DNA of 16,169 bases from Pseudomonadota bacterium (GTDB taxonomy: Bacteria; Pseudomonadota; Gammaproteobacteria; Pseudomonadales; Pseudomonadaceae): the NCBI GenBank assembly GCA_023431055.1, contig JAEYXX010000043.1, forward strand, positions 1 to 16,169, read 5' to 3'. A program made the position numbers and the translations under genes. Below, piece after piece: positions 8,362-16,169 of this stretch (its first letter is position 1; each line of letters starts with the position of its first letter). The notes under the pieces are model-generated. The model ran no database searches, had not been told where the DNA came from, and saw only the letters and a program-made list of their open reading frames with translations.

Positions 8362-8480
8362 TCGAGCAATAAAAAAACGCCTGGAGAGATTTTTGACGTC
8401 GCGTAGCGACGGCCCGAAGGGTGGCGGCCAAGGATGGCAGGCCACAAAAAACGCCCCGAGGGGCGTTTTTTATTGCTCGA
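8362..8480. repeat. Long inverted repeat enclosing a 64-bp insert with 10-bp flanking direct repeats
   Basis: TCGAGCAAT-A7-CGCC (8362-8381) is the inverse of GGCG-T6-ATTGCTCGA (8462-8480), differing by one A. AAAAAACGCC occurs as a direct repeat at 8372-8381 and 8446-8455. Between the direct repeats lie 64 bp (8382-8445) unlike the rest: a CGTCGC-GTA-GCGACG hairpin (8397-8411) and a G/C-rich stretch with GGCC words. Removing one repeat copy plus the insert restores a nearly perfect palindrome of about 21 bp per arm. The insert resembles a small REP-like or miniature element, but no second copy is in the window. Confidence 0.65.
8446..8471. terminator. Bidirectional intrinsic terminator between suhB and the glycine-zipper gene
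   Basis: AAAAAACGCCCC and GGGGCGTTTTTT are perfect complements around a 2-base centre (CGAG tetraloop in practice). Each strand gives a GC stem followed by six Ts, so it can stop suhB transcription (plus) and transcription of the convergent gene ending at 8486 (minus). Confidence 0.92.
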
Positions 8481-8485
8481 ATTTC

Positions 8486-9028
8486 TTACTGGGTCTGCTG
8501 CACCAACACCAACTCGCCCTGCTTGTTGACCGGAATACGGCTGCCCGGATCACGATCCATGCGTACGGTACCAACCTTCTCGCCCAGCTGGTACTTCACG
8601 TCATAGCCCACCAGTTTTTCGCTGGTATCGGTCACGGTGTTGCAGCGGGTTTCGGTTGTGGTGTAGGTGTCACGCTGCTGCATGCCTTCCTGAATCTTGT
8701 TACCGGCATAACCGCCGCCAACTGCGCCGGCCACGGTAGCGATCTTCTTGCCAGTGCCGCCACCTACCTGATTACCCAGCAGACCACCGGCGATGGCGCC
8801 AATAGCCGTACCGGCGATCTGGTGCTGATCCTGTACCGGACGTTGACGGGTGACGGTCACGTCCTTGCATACCTCCCGCGGCGTTTTCACGGTTTCGTTG
8901 ATCGGCGTAACCGCCAGCACATCGGCATAGTCCGGGCCGCGATCAACCAGGCTGTAAGTAGCCACGGCACCACCAGCGGTCACACCCACAGCACCCAGTA
9001 CGGCACCTACCAACATTGACTTGTTCAT
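8486..9028 (-). CDS. Glycine-zipper 2TM-domain envelope protein
   Basis: Encodes 180 aa of unknown exact function. Residues 6-28 are hydrophobic with small residues (VGAVLGAVGVTAGGAVA) and could be a signal peptide or membrane anchor; there is no lipobox cysteine. A second Gly/Ala-rich segment (about 71-111) has GxxxG-type spacing (GTAIGAIAGGLLGNQVGGG, then AGAVGGGYAGNKIQ), typical of the 17-kDa antigen/SlyB-like glycine-zipper family. Two cysteines, C54 (PREVCKDV) and C129 (TETRCNTV), flank the zipper and might form a disulfide in the periplasm. The start has AGGAG 9 nt upstream. The same position between suhB and secF is occupied by a conserved hypothetical gene in P. aeruginosa, as I recall. 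Confidence 0.85.
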   Translation of the reverse strand: MNKSMLVGAVLGAVGVTAGGAVATYSLVDRGPDYADVLAVTPINETVKTPREVCKDVTVTRQRPVQDQHQIAGTAIGAIAGGLLGNQVGGGTGKKIATVAGAVGGGYAGNKIQEGMQQRDTYTTTETRCNTVTDTSEKLVGYDVKYQLGEKVGTVRMDRDPGSRIPVNKQGELVLVQQTQ

Positions 9029-9038
9029 TTTATGTGTC

Positions 9039-9078
9039 TCCTAGGCTCGGCGACTCGCGCCCTTCTCCCTGCCTAGGA
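9039..9078. repeat. Inverted repeat TCCTAGGC/GCCTAGGA upstream of the glycine-zipper gene
   Basis: TCCTAGGC (9039-9046) and GCCTAGGA (9071-9078) are exact inverses with centres 32 bp apart, about three helical turns. The proximal copy overlaps the AGGAG ribosome site of the gene starting at 9028. It could be an operator or an RNA stem hiding the ribosome site. Function unproven. Confidence 0.35.
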
Positions 9079-9082
9079 CAGC

Positions 9083-9117
9083 AAAAAGCCGCGACAAGTT
9101 CGACCCGCCGCGGCTTT
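9083..9117 (-). terminator. Intrinsic terminator after secF
   Basis: On the minus strand AAAGCCGCG (9109-9117) pairs with CGCGGCTTT (9085-9093) across a 15-nt loop, and the second arm ends in TTTTT. It starts 30 bp past the secF stop and closes the queA-tgt-yajC-secD-secF cluster. Confidence 0.88.
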
Positions 9118-9146
9118 CGCTGACTTTCATGAAGTCGATCACACCA

Positions 9147-10064
9147 TCAGGGACGACCGTCGTCTGCCTCGGCCTCGGCCACTGGCGGGATCAGATCCTC
9201 CACGCTGAGCTTCAGCCACACCAGCACCGTGGCGCCGATATAGACCGACGAGTAGGTCCCCACCACCACACCGACCAACAGGGTCAGGGCGAAGGCCGCC
9301 AGTACGTCACCGCCGAAGAACAGCAGTGCCAACAAGGCCAGCGCAGTGGACAGCGAGGTGGCGATGGTACGCAGAAGGGTCTGAGTGATCGAAACGTCGA
9401 TGTTCTCGATCAGCGAGGTCTTGCGCAGCACACGGAAGTTCTCACGAATCCGGTCGTAGATGATGATGGTGTCGTTGAGCGAATAACCGATCATCGCCAG
9501 CACCGCCGCCAGCACCGTCAGATCGAACGGAATCTGGAAAAACGCCAGCACACCCAGGGTGATCACCACGTCATGCACCAGAGAAGCGATCGCGCCGACA
9601 CCAAACTTCCACTGAAAGCGAAACGCCAGGTAGAGCATGATCCCGCCTAACGCCAGAAGCATGGCGATACCGCCCTGGTCACGCAGCTCCTCACCCACCT
9701 GCGGGCCGACGAACTCGACGCGCTTGACCTCGAAGCGCGCTGCCTCGTCGACCTTGCGCAGTGCGGCCGCGACCTCATTACCCAGATCAGGGGAATCGCC
9801 AGCCAGACGCACCAGCACATCGGTACTGGCACCGAAGCTCTGCACCACAGCATCGGCATAGCCTGCCTGGCCCAACTCGGTCTTGATCAGATCGAGATTG
9901 GCCGGCTGCTCATACTGCAGCTCGATCAGGGTGCCACCGGTGAAATCCAGGCCAAAATTCAGCCCTTTGGCAAACAGCGCGCCGAGACCGATCAGCGTCA
10001 GCACGACCGTAATGGAGAAGGCGATATTGCGGATCGCCATGAAACGAATGGTTGACTTGATCAT
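9147..10064 (-). CDS. secF: Protein translocase subunit SecF
   Basis: Encodes 305 aa, a normal SecF length. With SecD and YajC it forms the inner-membrane complex that uses the proton gradient to help SecYEG complete export. TM1 spans about residues 14-32, followed by the conserved GLDFTGGT motif and a periplasmic domain (about 45-125). Five more membrane segments include AMIGYSLNDTIIIYDRIRE, the TM4-region signature. The acidic C-terminus is cytoplasmic. The ATG at 10062-10064 follows GAGGTG at 6 nt spacing. The secD stop is 9 bp upstream, so the pair is probably translationally coupled. Confidence 0.96.
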   Translation of the reverse strand: MIKSTIRFMAIRNIAFSITVVLTLIGLGALFAKGLNFGLDFTGGTLIELQYEQPANLDLIKTELGQAGYADAVVQSFGASTDVLVRLAGDSPDLGNEVAAALRKVDEAARFEVKRVEFVGPQVGEELRDQGGIAMLLALGGIMLYLAFRFQWKFGVGAIASLVHDVVITLGVLAFFQIPFDLTVLAAVLAMIGYSLNDTIIIYDRIRENFRVLRKTSLIENIDVSITQTLLRTIATSLSTALALLALLFFGGDVLAAFALTLLVGVVVGTYSSVYIGATVLVWLKLSVEDLIPPVAEAEADDGRP

Positions 10065-10073
10065 GGCTGCACC

Positions 10074-11942
10074 TCAGATCCACAGCTTCTTGAAGTTACG
10101 GCCACCGAAGATCAGGTTGACCAGACCCCGGGTGAACATGATGGCGGTGAACATCGACGTAAGGATGCCCAGCGACAGCGTTACCGCGAAGCCTTTCACC
10201 GGACCGGTCCCCATCGCGAACAGGATGCCGCCCACCAACAAGGTGGTCAGGTTACTGTCCAGAATCGCCGAATAGGCACGATCGAAGCCCTCATGCAGGG
10301 CACGCTGCACCGGCAGCCCGTTGGCCAGCTCCTCGCGTATCCGCGAGAAGATCAGCACGTTGGCATCCACCGCCATACCCAGCGTCAGGACGATACCGGC
10401 GATACCCGGCAAGGTCAGGGTCGCGCCGATGGCCGACATCAAGCCCACGAGCAGCACCAGGTTGAACGCCAGAGCTACGGTCGCCAGCACACCGAAGAAG
10501 CGGTAGATGGCGATGATGAAGATGGCCACGAAGACCATTGCCCACTCGGTAGAGGCGATACCCTTGGCGATGTTCTCGGCCCCCAGACTCGGGCCGATGG
10601 TGCGTTCTTCGGCGAAGTACATCGGCGCGGCCAGACCTCCTGCACGCAGCAGCAGCGCCAGTTCCGAAGACTCGCCCTGGCCGTTCAGGCCGGTGATACG
10701 GAACTGGCTGCCCAGCGCGGACTGGATGGTCGCCAGACTGATGATCTTCTTCTCTTCGACGAACGAAGAGACGGCGACTTCCTGCTCGACGCCGTCGACG
10801 TTCTGACGCACGTAGCGGGTGACCGGCTTCTGTTCGATGAAGATCACCGCCATGCTGCGGCCGACATTGTTGCGCGTGGCGCGATTCATCAAGTCGCCGC
10901 CATGACCGTCGAGGCGAATGTTCACCTGCGGACGACCATTCTCGTCGAAGCTCGCCTGAGCGTCGGTGACCTGGTCACCGGTGATGATCAGCTCACGCTC
11001 GAGCTGTACCGGCGGACGGCCTTCCTCGCGGAAGCCGAAAGCCTCGGTCGCACCGCGCGGCGCGTCGAAGTCGGCCTGCAGACGAAACTCCAGGTTCGCG
11101 GTCTTGCCGAGAATACGCTTGGCTTCGGCGGTGTCCTGGACACCAGGCAGCTCGACGACGATGCGGTTGGCACCCTGGCGCTGAACCAGCGGCTCGGCTA
11201 CGCCGAGTTCGTTGACGCGGTTACGCACGGTGGTGAGGTTCTGGCGAATGGAATATTCGCGAATCTCGGCGATCTTCGCCTGGGTCAGACCCAGCTGCAG
11301 AATCTGCTGACCATTGCGCTCGACAGTGGTCAGTTCGAAATCGCTGTAATCCTTACGAATCAGGCGCTGTGCCTTGTCCAGCGAATCACTGTCGGCAAAG
11401 CCGAGCTGAATGCGGCCATTGCTTTCCGGCATGCTGCGGTAGCGCACGCGCTCCTTGCGCAGCAGGCTCTTGATTTCACCTTCATAGACCTTGCGGCGCA
11501 CATCCAGCGCCTTGTCCATGTCGACTTCCAGCAGGAAGTGCACGCCACCGGACAGGTCCAGACCGAGCTTCATCGGGCTCGCACCCAGGCTACGCAGCCA
11601 GTCGGGCGTGGTCTGCGCCAGGTTCAGCGCTACGACGTAGTCATCGCCCAGCGCCCGACGGACGATGTCCTTGGCCGGCAACTGGTCATCCTGCTTGATC
11701 AGACGAATCAGGCCGCCACGGCCACGCTCGTCGATGCTGGCAGCCTTGACGGCAATACCGGCATCGGTCAGCGCTTTGCTGGCACGGTCGACATCCGCCT
11801 GCTCGATGCTCAGCGCCGAGCTGGCGCCACTGATCTGTACGGCAGGATCGTCTGGATAAAGGTTGGGAATGGAGTACACCAGGCCGATTGCCAGAACGGA
11901 CAAAATCAGCAGGTACTTCCACAGAGGGTATTTATTGAGCAT
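10074..11942 (-). CDS. secD: Protein translocase subunit SecD
   Basis: Encodes 622 aa, standard for SecD. TM1 (about residues 10-26) is followed by the large periplasmic region, with GLDLSGGVHFLLEVD near its start. Five C-terminal membrane segments follow, including GMAVDANVLIFSRIREE with the key Asp near residue 526, the counterpart of the SecF motif and part of the proton path. The ATG at 11940-11942 gives the expected MLNKYPLWKYLL start. The ribosome site is weak, and a strong stem-loop lies 23 bp upstream. yajC precedes it by 67 bp and secF follows by 9 bp. Confidence 0.97.
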   Translation of the reverse strand: MLNKYPLWKYLLILSVLAIGLVYSIPNLYPDDPAVQISGASSALSIEQADVDRASKALTDAGIAVKAASIDERGRGGLIRLIKQDDQLPAKDIVRRALGDDYVVALNLAQTTPDWLRSLGASPMKLGLDLSGGVHFLLEVDMDKALDVRRKVYEGEIKSLLRKERVRYRSMPESNGRIQLGFADSDSLDKAQRLIRKDYSDFELTTVERNGQQILQLGLTQAKIAEIREYSIRQNLTTVRNRVNELGVAEPLVQRQGANRIVVELPGVQDTAEAKRILGKTANLEFRLQADFDAPRGATEAFGFREEGRPPVQLERELIITGDQVTDAQASFDENGRPQVNIRLDGHGGDLMNRATRNNVGRSMAVIFIEQKPVTRYVRQNVDGVEQEVAVSSFVEEKKIISLATIQSALGSQFRITGLNGQGESSELALLLRAGGLAAPMYFAEERTIGPSLGAENIAKGIASTEWAMVFVAIFIIAIYRFFGVLATVALAFNLVLLVGLMSAIGATLTLPGIAGIVLTLGMAVDANVLIFSRIREELANGLPVQRALHEGFDRAYSAILDSNLTTLLVGGILFAMGTGPVKGFAVTLSLGILTSMFTAIMFTRGLVNLIFGGRNFKKLWI

Positions 11943-11965
11943 GAACGAGCCGCCCGCTTATGACG

Positions 11966-11986
11966 CGGGGCGCTAAAAGCGCCCCG
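11966..11986 (-). other. Strong stem-loop between yajC and secD
   Basis: CGGGGCGC (11966-11973) and GCGCCCCG (11979-11986) form a perfect 8-bp GC stem with a 5-nt loop. No T-tract follows on the minus strand, so it is not a classical terminator. Its place in the 67-bp gap suggests a processing or stability element that could set yajC against secD levels. Confidence 0.6.
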
Positions 11987-12009
11987 TCGAATGGAAACTA
12001 AGAACCGAA

Positions 12010-12339
12010 TCAGATGGCTTTCAGCGTGCCCTTGGGCAGGGTGGCAGCGATGGCCTGCTTCTGGAATTTCAGCTCGACGGTGTCAGACACCTCGATTACC
12101 ACGAAATCGTCGGCAACCTTGGACACCTTGCCAGCGATACCGCCGCTGGTGACCACTTCGTCGCCCTTCTGCAGGCTGCCGAGCAGGTTCTTGTGTTCCT
12201 TGGCGCGTTTGGCCTGCGGACGCCAGATCATCAGATAGAAGATGACCAGAAAGCCGATCAGGAAAACCCACTCGAAACCGCTGCCGGCAGGGCCAGCAGC
12301 CGCGGTGTCAGCGTAAGCGGCGGGGATGAAAAAGCTCAT
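12010..12339 (-). CDS. yajC: Preprotein translocase accessory subunit YajC
   Basis: Encodes 109 aa, the usual YajC size. A short periplasmic N-terminus rich in Ala and Gly precedes one membrane helix (about residues 23-39, FEWVFLIGFLVIFYLMIW). The signature RPQAKRAKEHKNLLGSLQKG, then DEVVTSGGIAGKV, begins the cytoplasmic domain. YajC copurifies with SecDF-SecYEG and is not essential in E. coli. The ATG at 12337-12339 has a good AGGAG ribosome site at 6 nt. It sits 40 bp after tgt in the conserved queA-tgt-yajC-secD-secF order. Confidence 0.96.
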   Translation of the reverse strand: MSFFIPAAYADTAAAGPAGSGFEWVFLIGFLVIFYLMIWRPQAKRAKEHKNLLGSLQKGDEVVTSGGIAGKVSKVADDFVVIEVSDTVELKFQKQAIAATLPKGTLKAI

Positions 12340-12379
12340 GTATCACTCCTAATGGAAAAGATCTTGAATCGTTCGGGAA

Positions 12380-14559
<2,180 letters not shown>

Positions 14560-14599
14560 GATTCGATTCGGAGGGGGTATTTCTGCAGGGTGGCAAAGC

Positions 14600-15385
14600 T
14601 TACCGGATTTCCCCTTGTCCGGCCACGTGAGGCTGCGGTGCATACCTGGCGACGATCTGCGCCAGCGTGCCGTCTTTCTGCAGCGAGCGGATGGCTGCGT
14701 CGAACGCCTTGAGCCGCCCCTGCAAATTTCGATGCAGGCGCAAACGCAGCTGCGAGCGATGGATGGTCGGCCCCTGATCAACCTGCCAGCGACGCACCTG
14801 CAGCTGCTCGTCCACGTGCTGCAGATAGCGCCACTCGAGGCGGTCGAGGATGCCGGCTTCGCTGTGCCCTTGAGCGACGCGATAGATCAGCGCCCGAACA
14901 TCGGCACCATCGTTGCGCTGAAAGTACTCGCTACCGGCATAGCCATAGCCACGCACCGTGGCGATGGAGCGACCGCGCAGATCCTCGAGACGGCTGTAGG
15001 GAAATGCCCGACCAGGCGGAAAAATCAGCATCTCCTCGGTCTCCAGCACCGGCACCGTCCACAACGAGACCTCGGCTTGCTCGGCGTCACTGCGCCAGCT
15101 CTTGTTGACGCAACACTCGATCTGCAAGTGTCCTTCGCGAAAAAGCTTCTGAGTACGAAGCGGCGGCAATGGGTGGCTGGCTAGCAACGCCTCTGGCAAG
15201 CGCTCATCCAGCGCGAGCATGAACTCGTGGAGGATGCCGCTGACTAGTGGCTCCTCGACTATCCAGTACGGGGCCCAGCTTTCATCGGTAACGGCATAAG
15301 TCAGAGTGTCGGCCTGGACGACAGGCACGAGCAGCAGGCCGGCAATTAACGCCCGGCACAATCCTTTGATCACACCTCTGCCCAC
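14600..15385 (-). CDS. Predicted periplasmic solute-binding protein (family 3-like)
   Basis: Encodes about 261 aa. The N-terminus is a signal peptide (hydrophobic [13 protein letters not shown]) with likely cleavage before D26. The mature part starts [15 protein letters not shown], like the first strand of bacterial family 3 solute-binding proteins. Later [23 protein letters not shown] matches their second-lobe start, and the end [24 protein letters not shown] matches their C-terminal helices. Adjacent cysteines C91-C92 (IECCVNKSW) are unusual. No permease or ATPase lies nearby, so it may be an orphan sensor or binding protein; the ligand cannot be told. The start is GTG (15383-15385) with GGGTGA upstream; a GTG four codons on is an alternative. 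Confidence 0.82.
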   Translation of the reverse strand: MGRGVIKGLCRALIAGLLLVPVVQADTLTYAVTDESWAPYWIVEEPLVSGILHEFMLALDERLPEALLASHPLPPLRTQKLFREGHLQIECCVNKSWRSDAEQAEVSLWTVPVLETEEMLIFPPGRAFPYSRLEDLRGRSIATVRGYGYAGSEYFQRNDGADVRALIYRVAQGHSEAGILDRLEWRYLQHVDEQLQVRRWQVDQGPTIHRSQLRLRLHRNLQGRLKAFDAAIRSLQKDGTLAQIVARYAPQPHVAGQGEIR

Positions 15386-15549
15386 GACCGCATCACCCCG
15401 AGGTCATTTATATAAGCGCCATACTCGGCAATCCTCATGACAGCCGCGATTCTAGCAGCAACCGCCATATAAAAGCCGGAAGCCGTCAACACAGCCATTG
15501 GCTGTTAGTACACAAACGCGACGAAAGCCCATCACAGCCTTGCCGCCGA
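15386..15549. other. Intergenic region upstream of the solute-binding gene and tRNA-Leu
   Basis: This stretch separates the divergent solute-binding gene (minus) and tRNA-Leu (plus). An A/T-rich TATATAAAT on the minus strand near 15408-15416 could be part of the solute-binding gene's promoter, but no good -35 was found. A small CAGCCA-T-TGGCTG palindrome sits near 15491-15503. Nothing else was recognised. Confidence 0.35.
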
Positions 15550-15578
15550 TTGACCGACGCAAGGCGCATCCCTATACT
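15550..15578 (+). promoter_or_regulatory. Sigma70 promoter of tRNA-Leu
   Basis: TTGACC (15550-15555) and TATACT (15573-15578) are separated by exactly 17 bp, each matching the consensus at 5 of 6 positions. The sequence after the -10 is GC-rich (GCGCCGCC), a discriminator type linked with stringent control of stable RNA genes. The mature tRNA begins 14 bp after the -10. Confidence 0.85.
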
Positions 15579-15591
15579 GCGCCGCCATCGT

Positions 15592-15676
15592 GCCCCGGTG
15601 GCGGAATCGGTAGACGCGGCGGATTCAAAATCCGTTTTCGAAAGGAGTGGGAGTTCGAGTCTCCCCCGGGGCACCA
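15592..15676 (+). tRNA. tRNA-Leu (anticodon CAA)
   Basis: An 85-nt gene including an encoded CCA. The acceptor stem is GCCCCGG (15592-15598) with CCGGGGC (15666-15672), discriminator A, then CCA. The D-arm has the class II pattern TGGCGGAATCGGTAGACGC. The anticodon stem GCGGA/TCCGT holds loop TTCAAAA, giving anticodon CAA (15626-15628), which reads UUG. A long variable arm (TTTCGAAAGGAGT region) marks it as class II, and the T-arm is GGGAG-TTCGAGT-CTCCC. It stands alone between its own promoter and terminator, next to queA as in P. aeruginosa. Confidence 0.97.
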
Positions 15677-15684
15677 CGATTTGA

Positions 15685-15716
15685 AGCCCGCAAGACATTG
15701 GTCTTGCGGGCTTTTT
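15685..15716 (+). terminator. Intrinsic terminator of tRNA-Leu
   Basis: AGCCCGCAAGAC (15685-15696) and GTCTTGCGGGCT (15701-15712) form a perfect 12-bp stem with loop ATTG, followed by TTTTT. It starts 8 bp after the CCA end. Complementary A-richness on the other side is absent, so it works for the plus strand only. Confidence 0.95.
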
Positions 15717-16013
15717 CGTATCTGCGTGAACAGTTGGAGAATTGTTGCAAGCAGGTTGCCGGGAAACTTTCTCCGGCACCTCGGCAAGCCCCGTAAAACC
15801 TGGCTGGCGACCTTGCTGGTGGGGGGTTGGCAATTGCGCAAAAGTTAGCGTAGAGTGATCGAACTGTTTGCATGGGTCGCTGTGAATCGTGACTCTGGTG
15901 CAGCAGATCATCTAGATCCGCTACATCCCGCTCGACTTCTATTACTCCTTGCAACCAGTCTCAGCCCTCTATATTTGGAGGCTGTCATCAACTCTAGTTT
16001 CAAGGAAAAAGAC
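15717..16013 (+). promoter_or_regulatory. Promoter and long 5' leader region of the cold-shock gene
   Basis: No coding gene is supported in these 297 bp. A weak promoter candidate is TTGGCA (15827-15832) with TAGAGT (15852-15857), but the spacer is 19 bp. It would give a leader of about 150 nt, in line with the long, structured leaders of cold-inducible csp genes. The ribosome site AAGGA is at 16002-16006. A GGAGG at 15977-15981 has no start codon after it and can pair with CCTC at 15966-15969. No clear cold-box match was seen. Confidence 0.4.
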
Positions 16014-16169
16014 ATGTCGAATCGTCAGAACGGTACCGTCAAGTGGTTTAACGACGAGAAAGGTTTTGGTTTTATCACTCCCGAAAGCGGTCCGGATCTG
16101 TTCGTGCACTTCCGCGCGATCGAAGGTAACGGCTTCAAGAGCCTGAAAGAAGGCCAGAAAGTCAGCTTC
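16014..16169 (+). CDS. Cold-shock protein, N-terminal 52 codons (cut by window edge)
   Basis: The translation starts [20 protein letters not shown] and contains both RNA-binding motifs of the CspA family: RNP1 KGFGFI (residues 16-21) and RNP2 LFVHF (29-33). The family protein is about 69-70 aa, so roughly 17 residues are missing. These single cold-shock domains bind single-stranded RNA and DNA and act as RNA chaperones. The closest remembered relative is the CapB/CspA-type protein of Pseudomonas, but the exact paralogue cannot be told, so no symbol is given. AAGGA lies 7 nt before the ATG at 16014-16016. Confidence 0.95.
   Translation, partial: MSNRQNGTVKWFNDEKGFGFITPESGPDLFVHFRAIEGNGFKSLKEGQKVSF

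Noticed and set aside
14560..14781. An N-terminal extension of queA reaching back into the solute-binding gene
   Set aside because: The QueA family starts at MRVADFHF (14559). The extra frame overlaps a better-supported gene and is not similar to QueA.
15592..15676. tRNA-Leu as an integration (att) site for a genomic island
   Set aside because: No repeated tRNA 3' end was seen downstream. The next features are a terminator and a core cold-shock gene, with no integrase in the window.
15498..15848. Open frames on both strands crossing tRNA-Leu and its terminator
   Set aside because: They run through the tRNA and the terminator hairpin, have no ribosome site and no recognisable family.
15969..15989. 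GGAGG at 15977-15981 as the ribosome site of a small leader peptide before the cold-shock gene
   Set aside because: No ATG, GTG or TTG lies at a workable distance downstream, so no leader ORF can be supported.

Overview
The window is a conserved housekeeping stretch of a gammaproteobacterial chromosome, almost certainly a Pseudomonas. The evidence is high-GC coding sequence, proteins that read as close Pseudomonas orthologues, and a gene order (ndk, iscX-fdx-hscA-hscB-iscA-iscU-iscS-iscR, cysE, trmJ, suhB, a glycine-zipper gene, secF-secD-yajC-tgt-queA, tRNA-Leu) that matches from memory the ndk-to-queA neighbourhood of P. aeruginosa. The species cannot be fixed from sequence reading alone; the P. 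mendocina/pseudoalcaligenes side of the genus is a guess.

Layout. Positions 1-86 hold the first codons of ndk (minus). Positions 118-5763 hold the isc operon, read right to left from an IscR-type promoter at about 5731-5759 to an intrinsic terminator at 118-148. It encodes the repressor IscR, the cysteine desulfurase IscS, the scaffold IscU, the A-type carrier IscA, the co-chaperone pair HscB/HscA, the ferredoxin Fdx and IscX: a complete Fe-S cluster assembly line in the usual order. Upstream, trmJ (tRNA Nm32 methyltransferase) and cysE (serine acetyltransferase) overlap by 8 bp on the same strand and end in their own terminator. CysE makes the precursor of cysteine, the sulfur donor for IscS.

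suhB is the only plus-strand protein gene before the right edge. It converges on a glycine-zipper envelope protein, and the two share a bidirectional terminator. That terminator appears to have been split by a small 64-bp insert flanked by a 10-bp direct repeat, the most unusual feature found. Positions 9083-14559 are a minus-strand queA-tgt-yajC-secD-secF cluster, combining queuosine tRNA modification with the Sec accessory complex. A predicted periplasmic solute-binding protein gene lies just upstream of queA. At the right end, on the plus strand, are a tRNA-Leu(CAA) gene with a clear sigma70 promoter and a strong terminator, and then a cold-shock protein gene cut by the window edge.

No phage, transposase, CRISPR array, defence system or plainly novel system was found. 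The interesting signals are regulatory and structural: the interrupted terminator, the double dyad at the iscR promoter, a perfect -10 hexamer inside the loop of the isc terminator, and an intercistronic stem-loop in front of secD.
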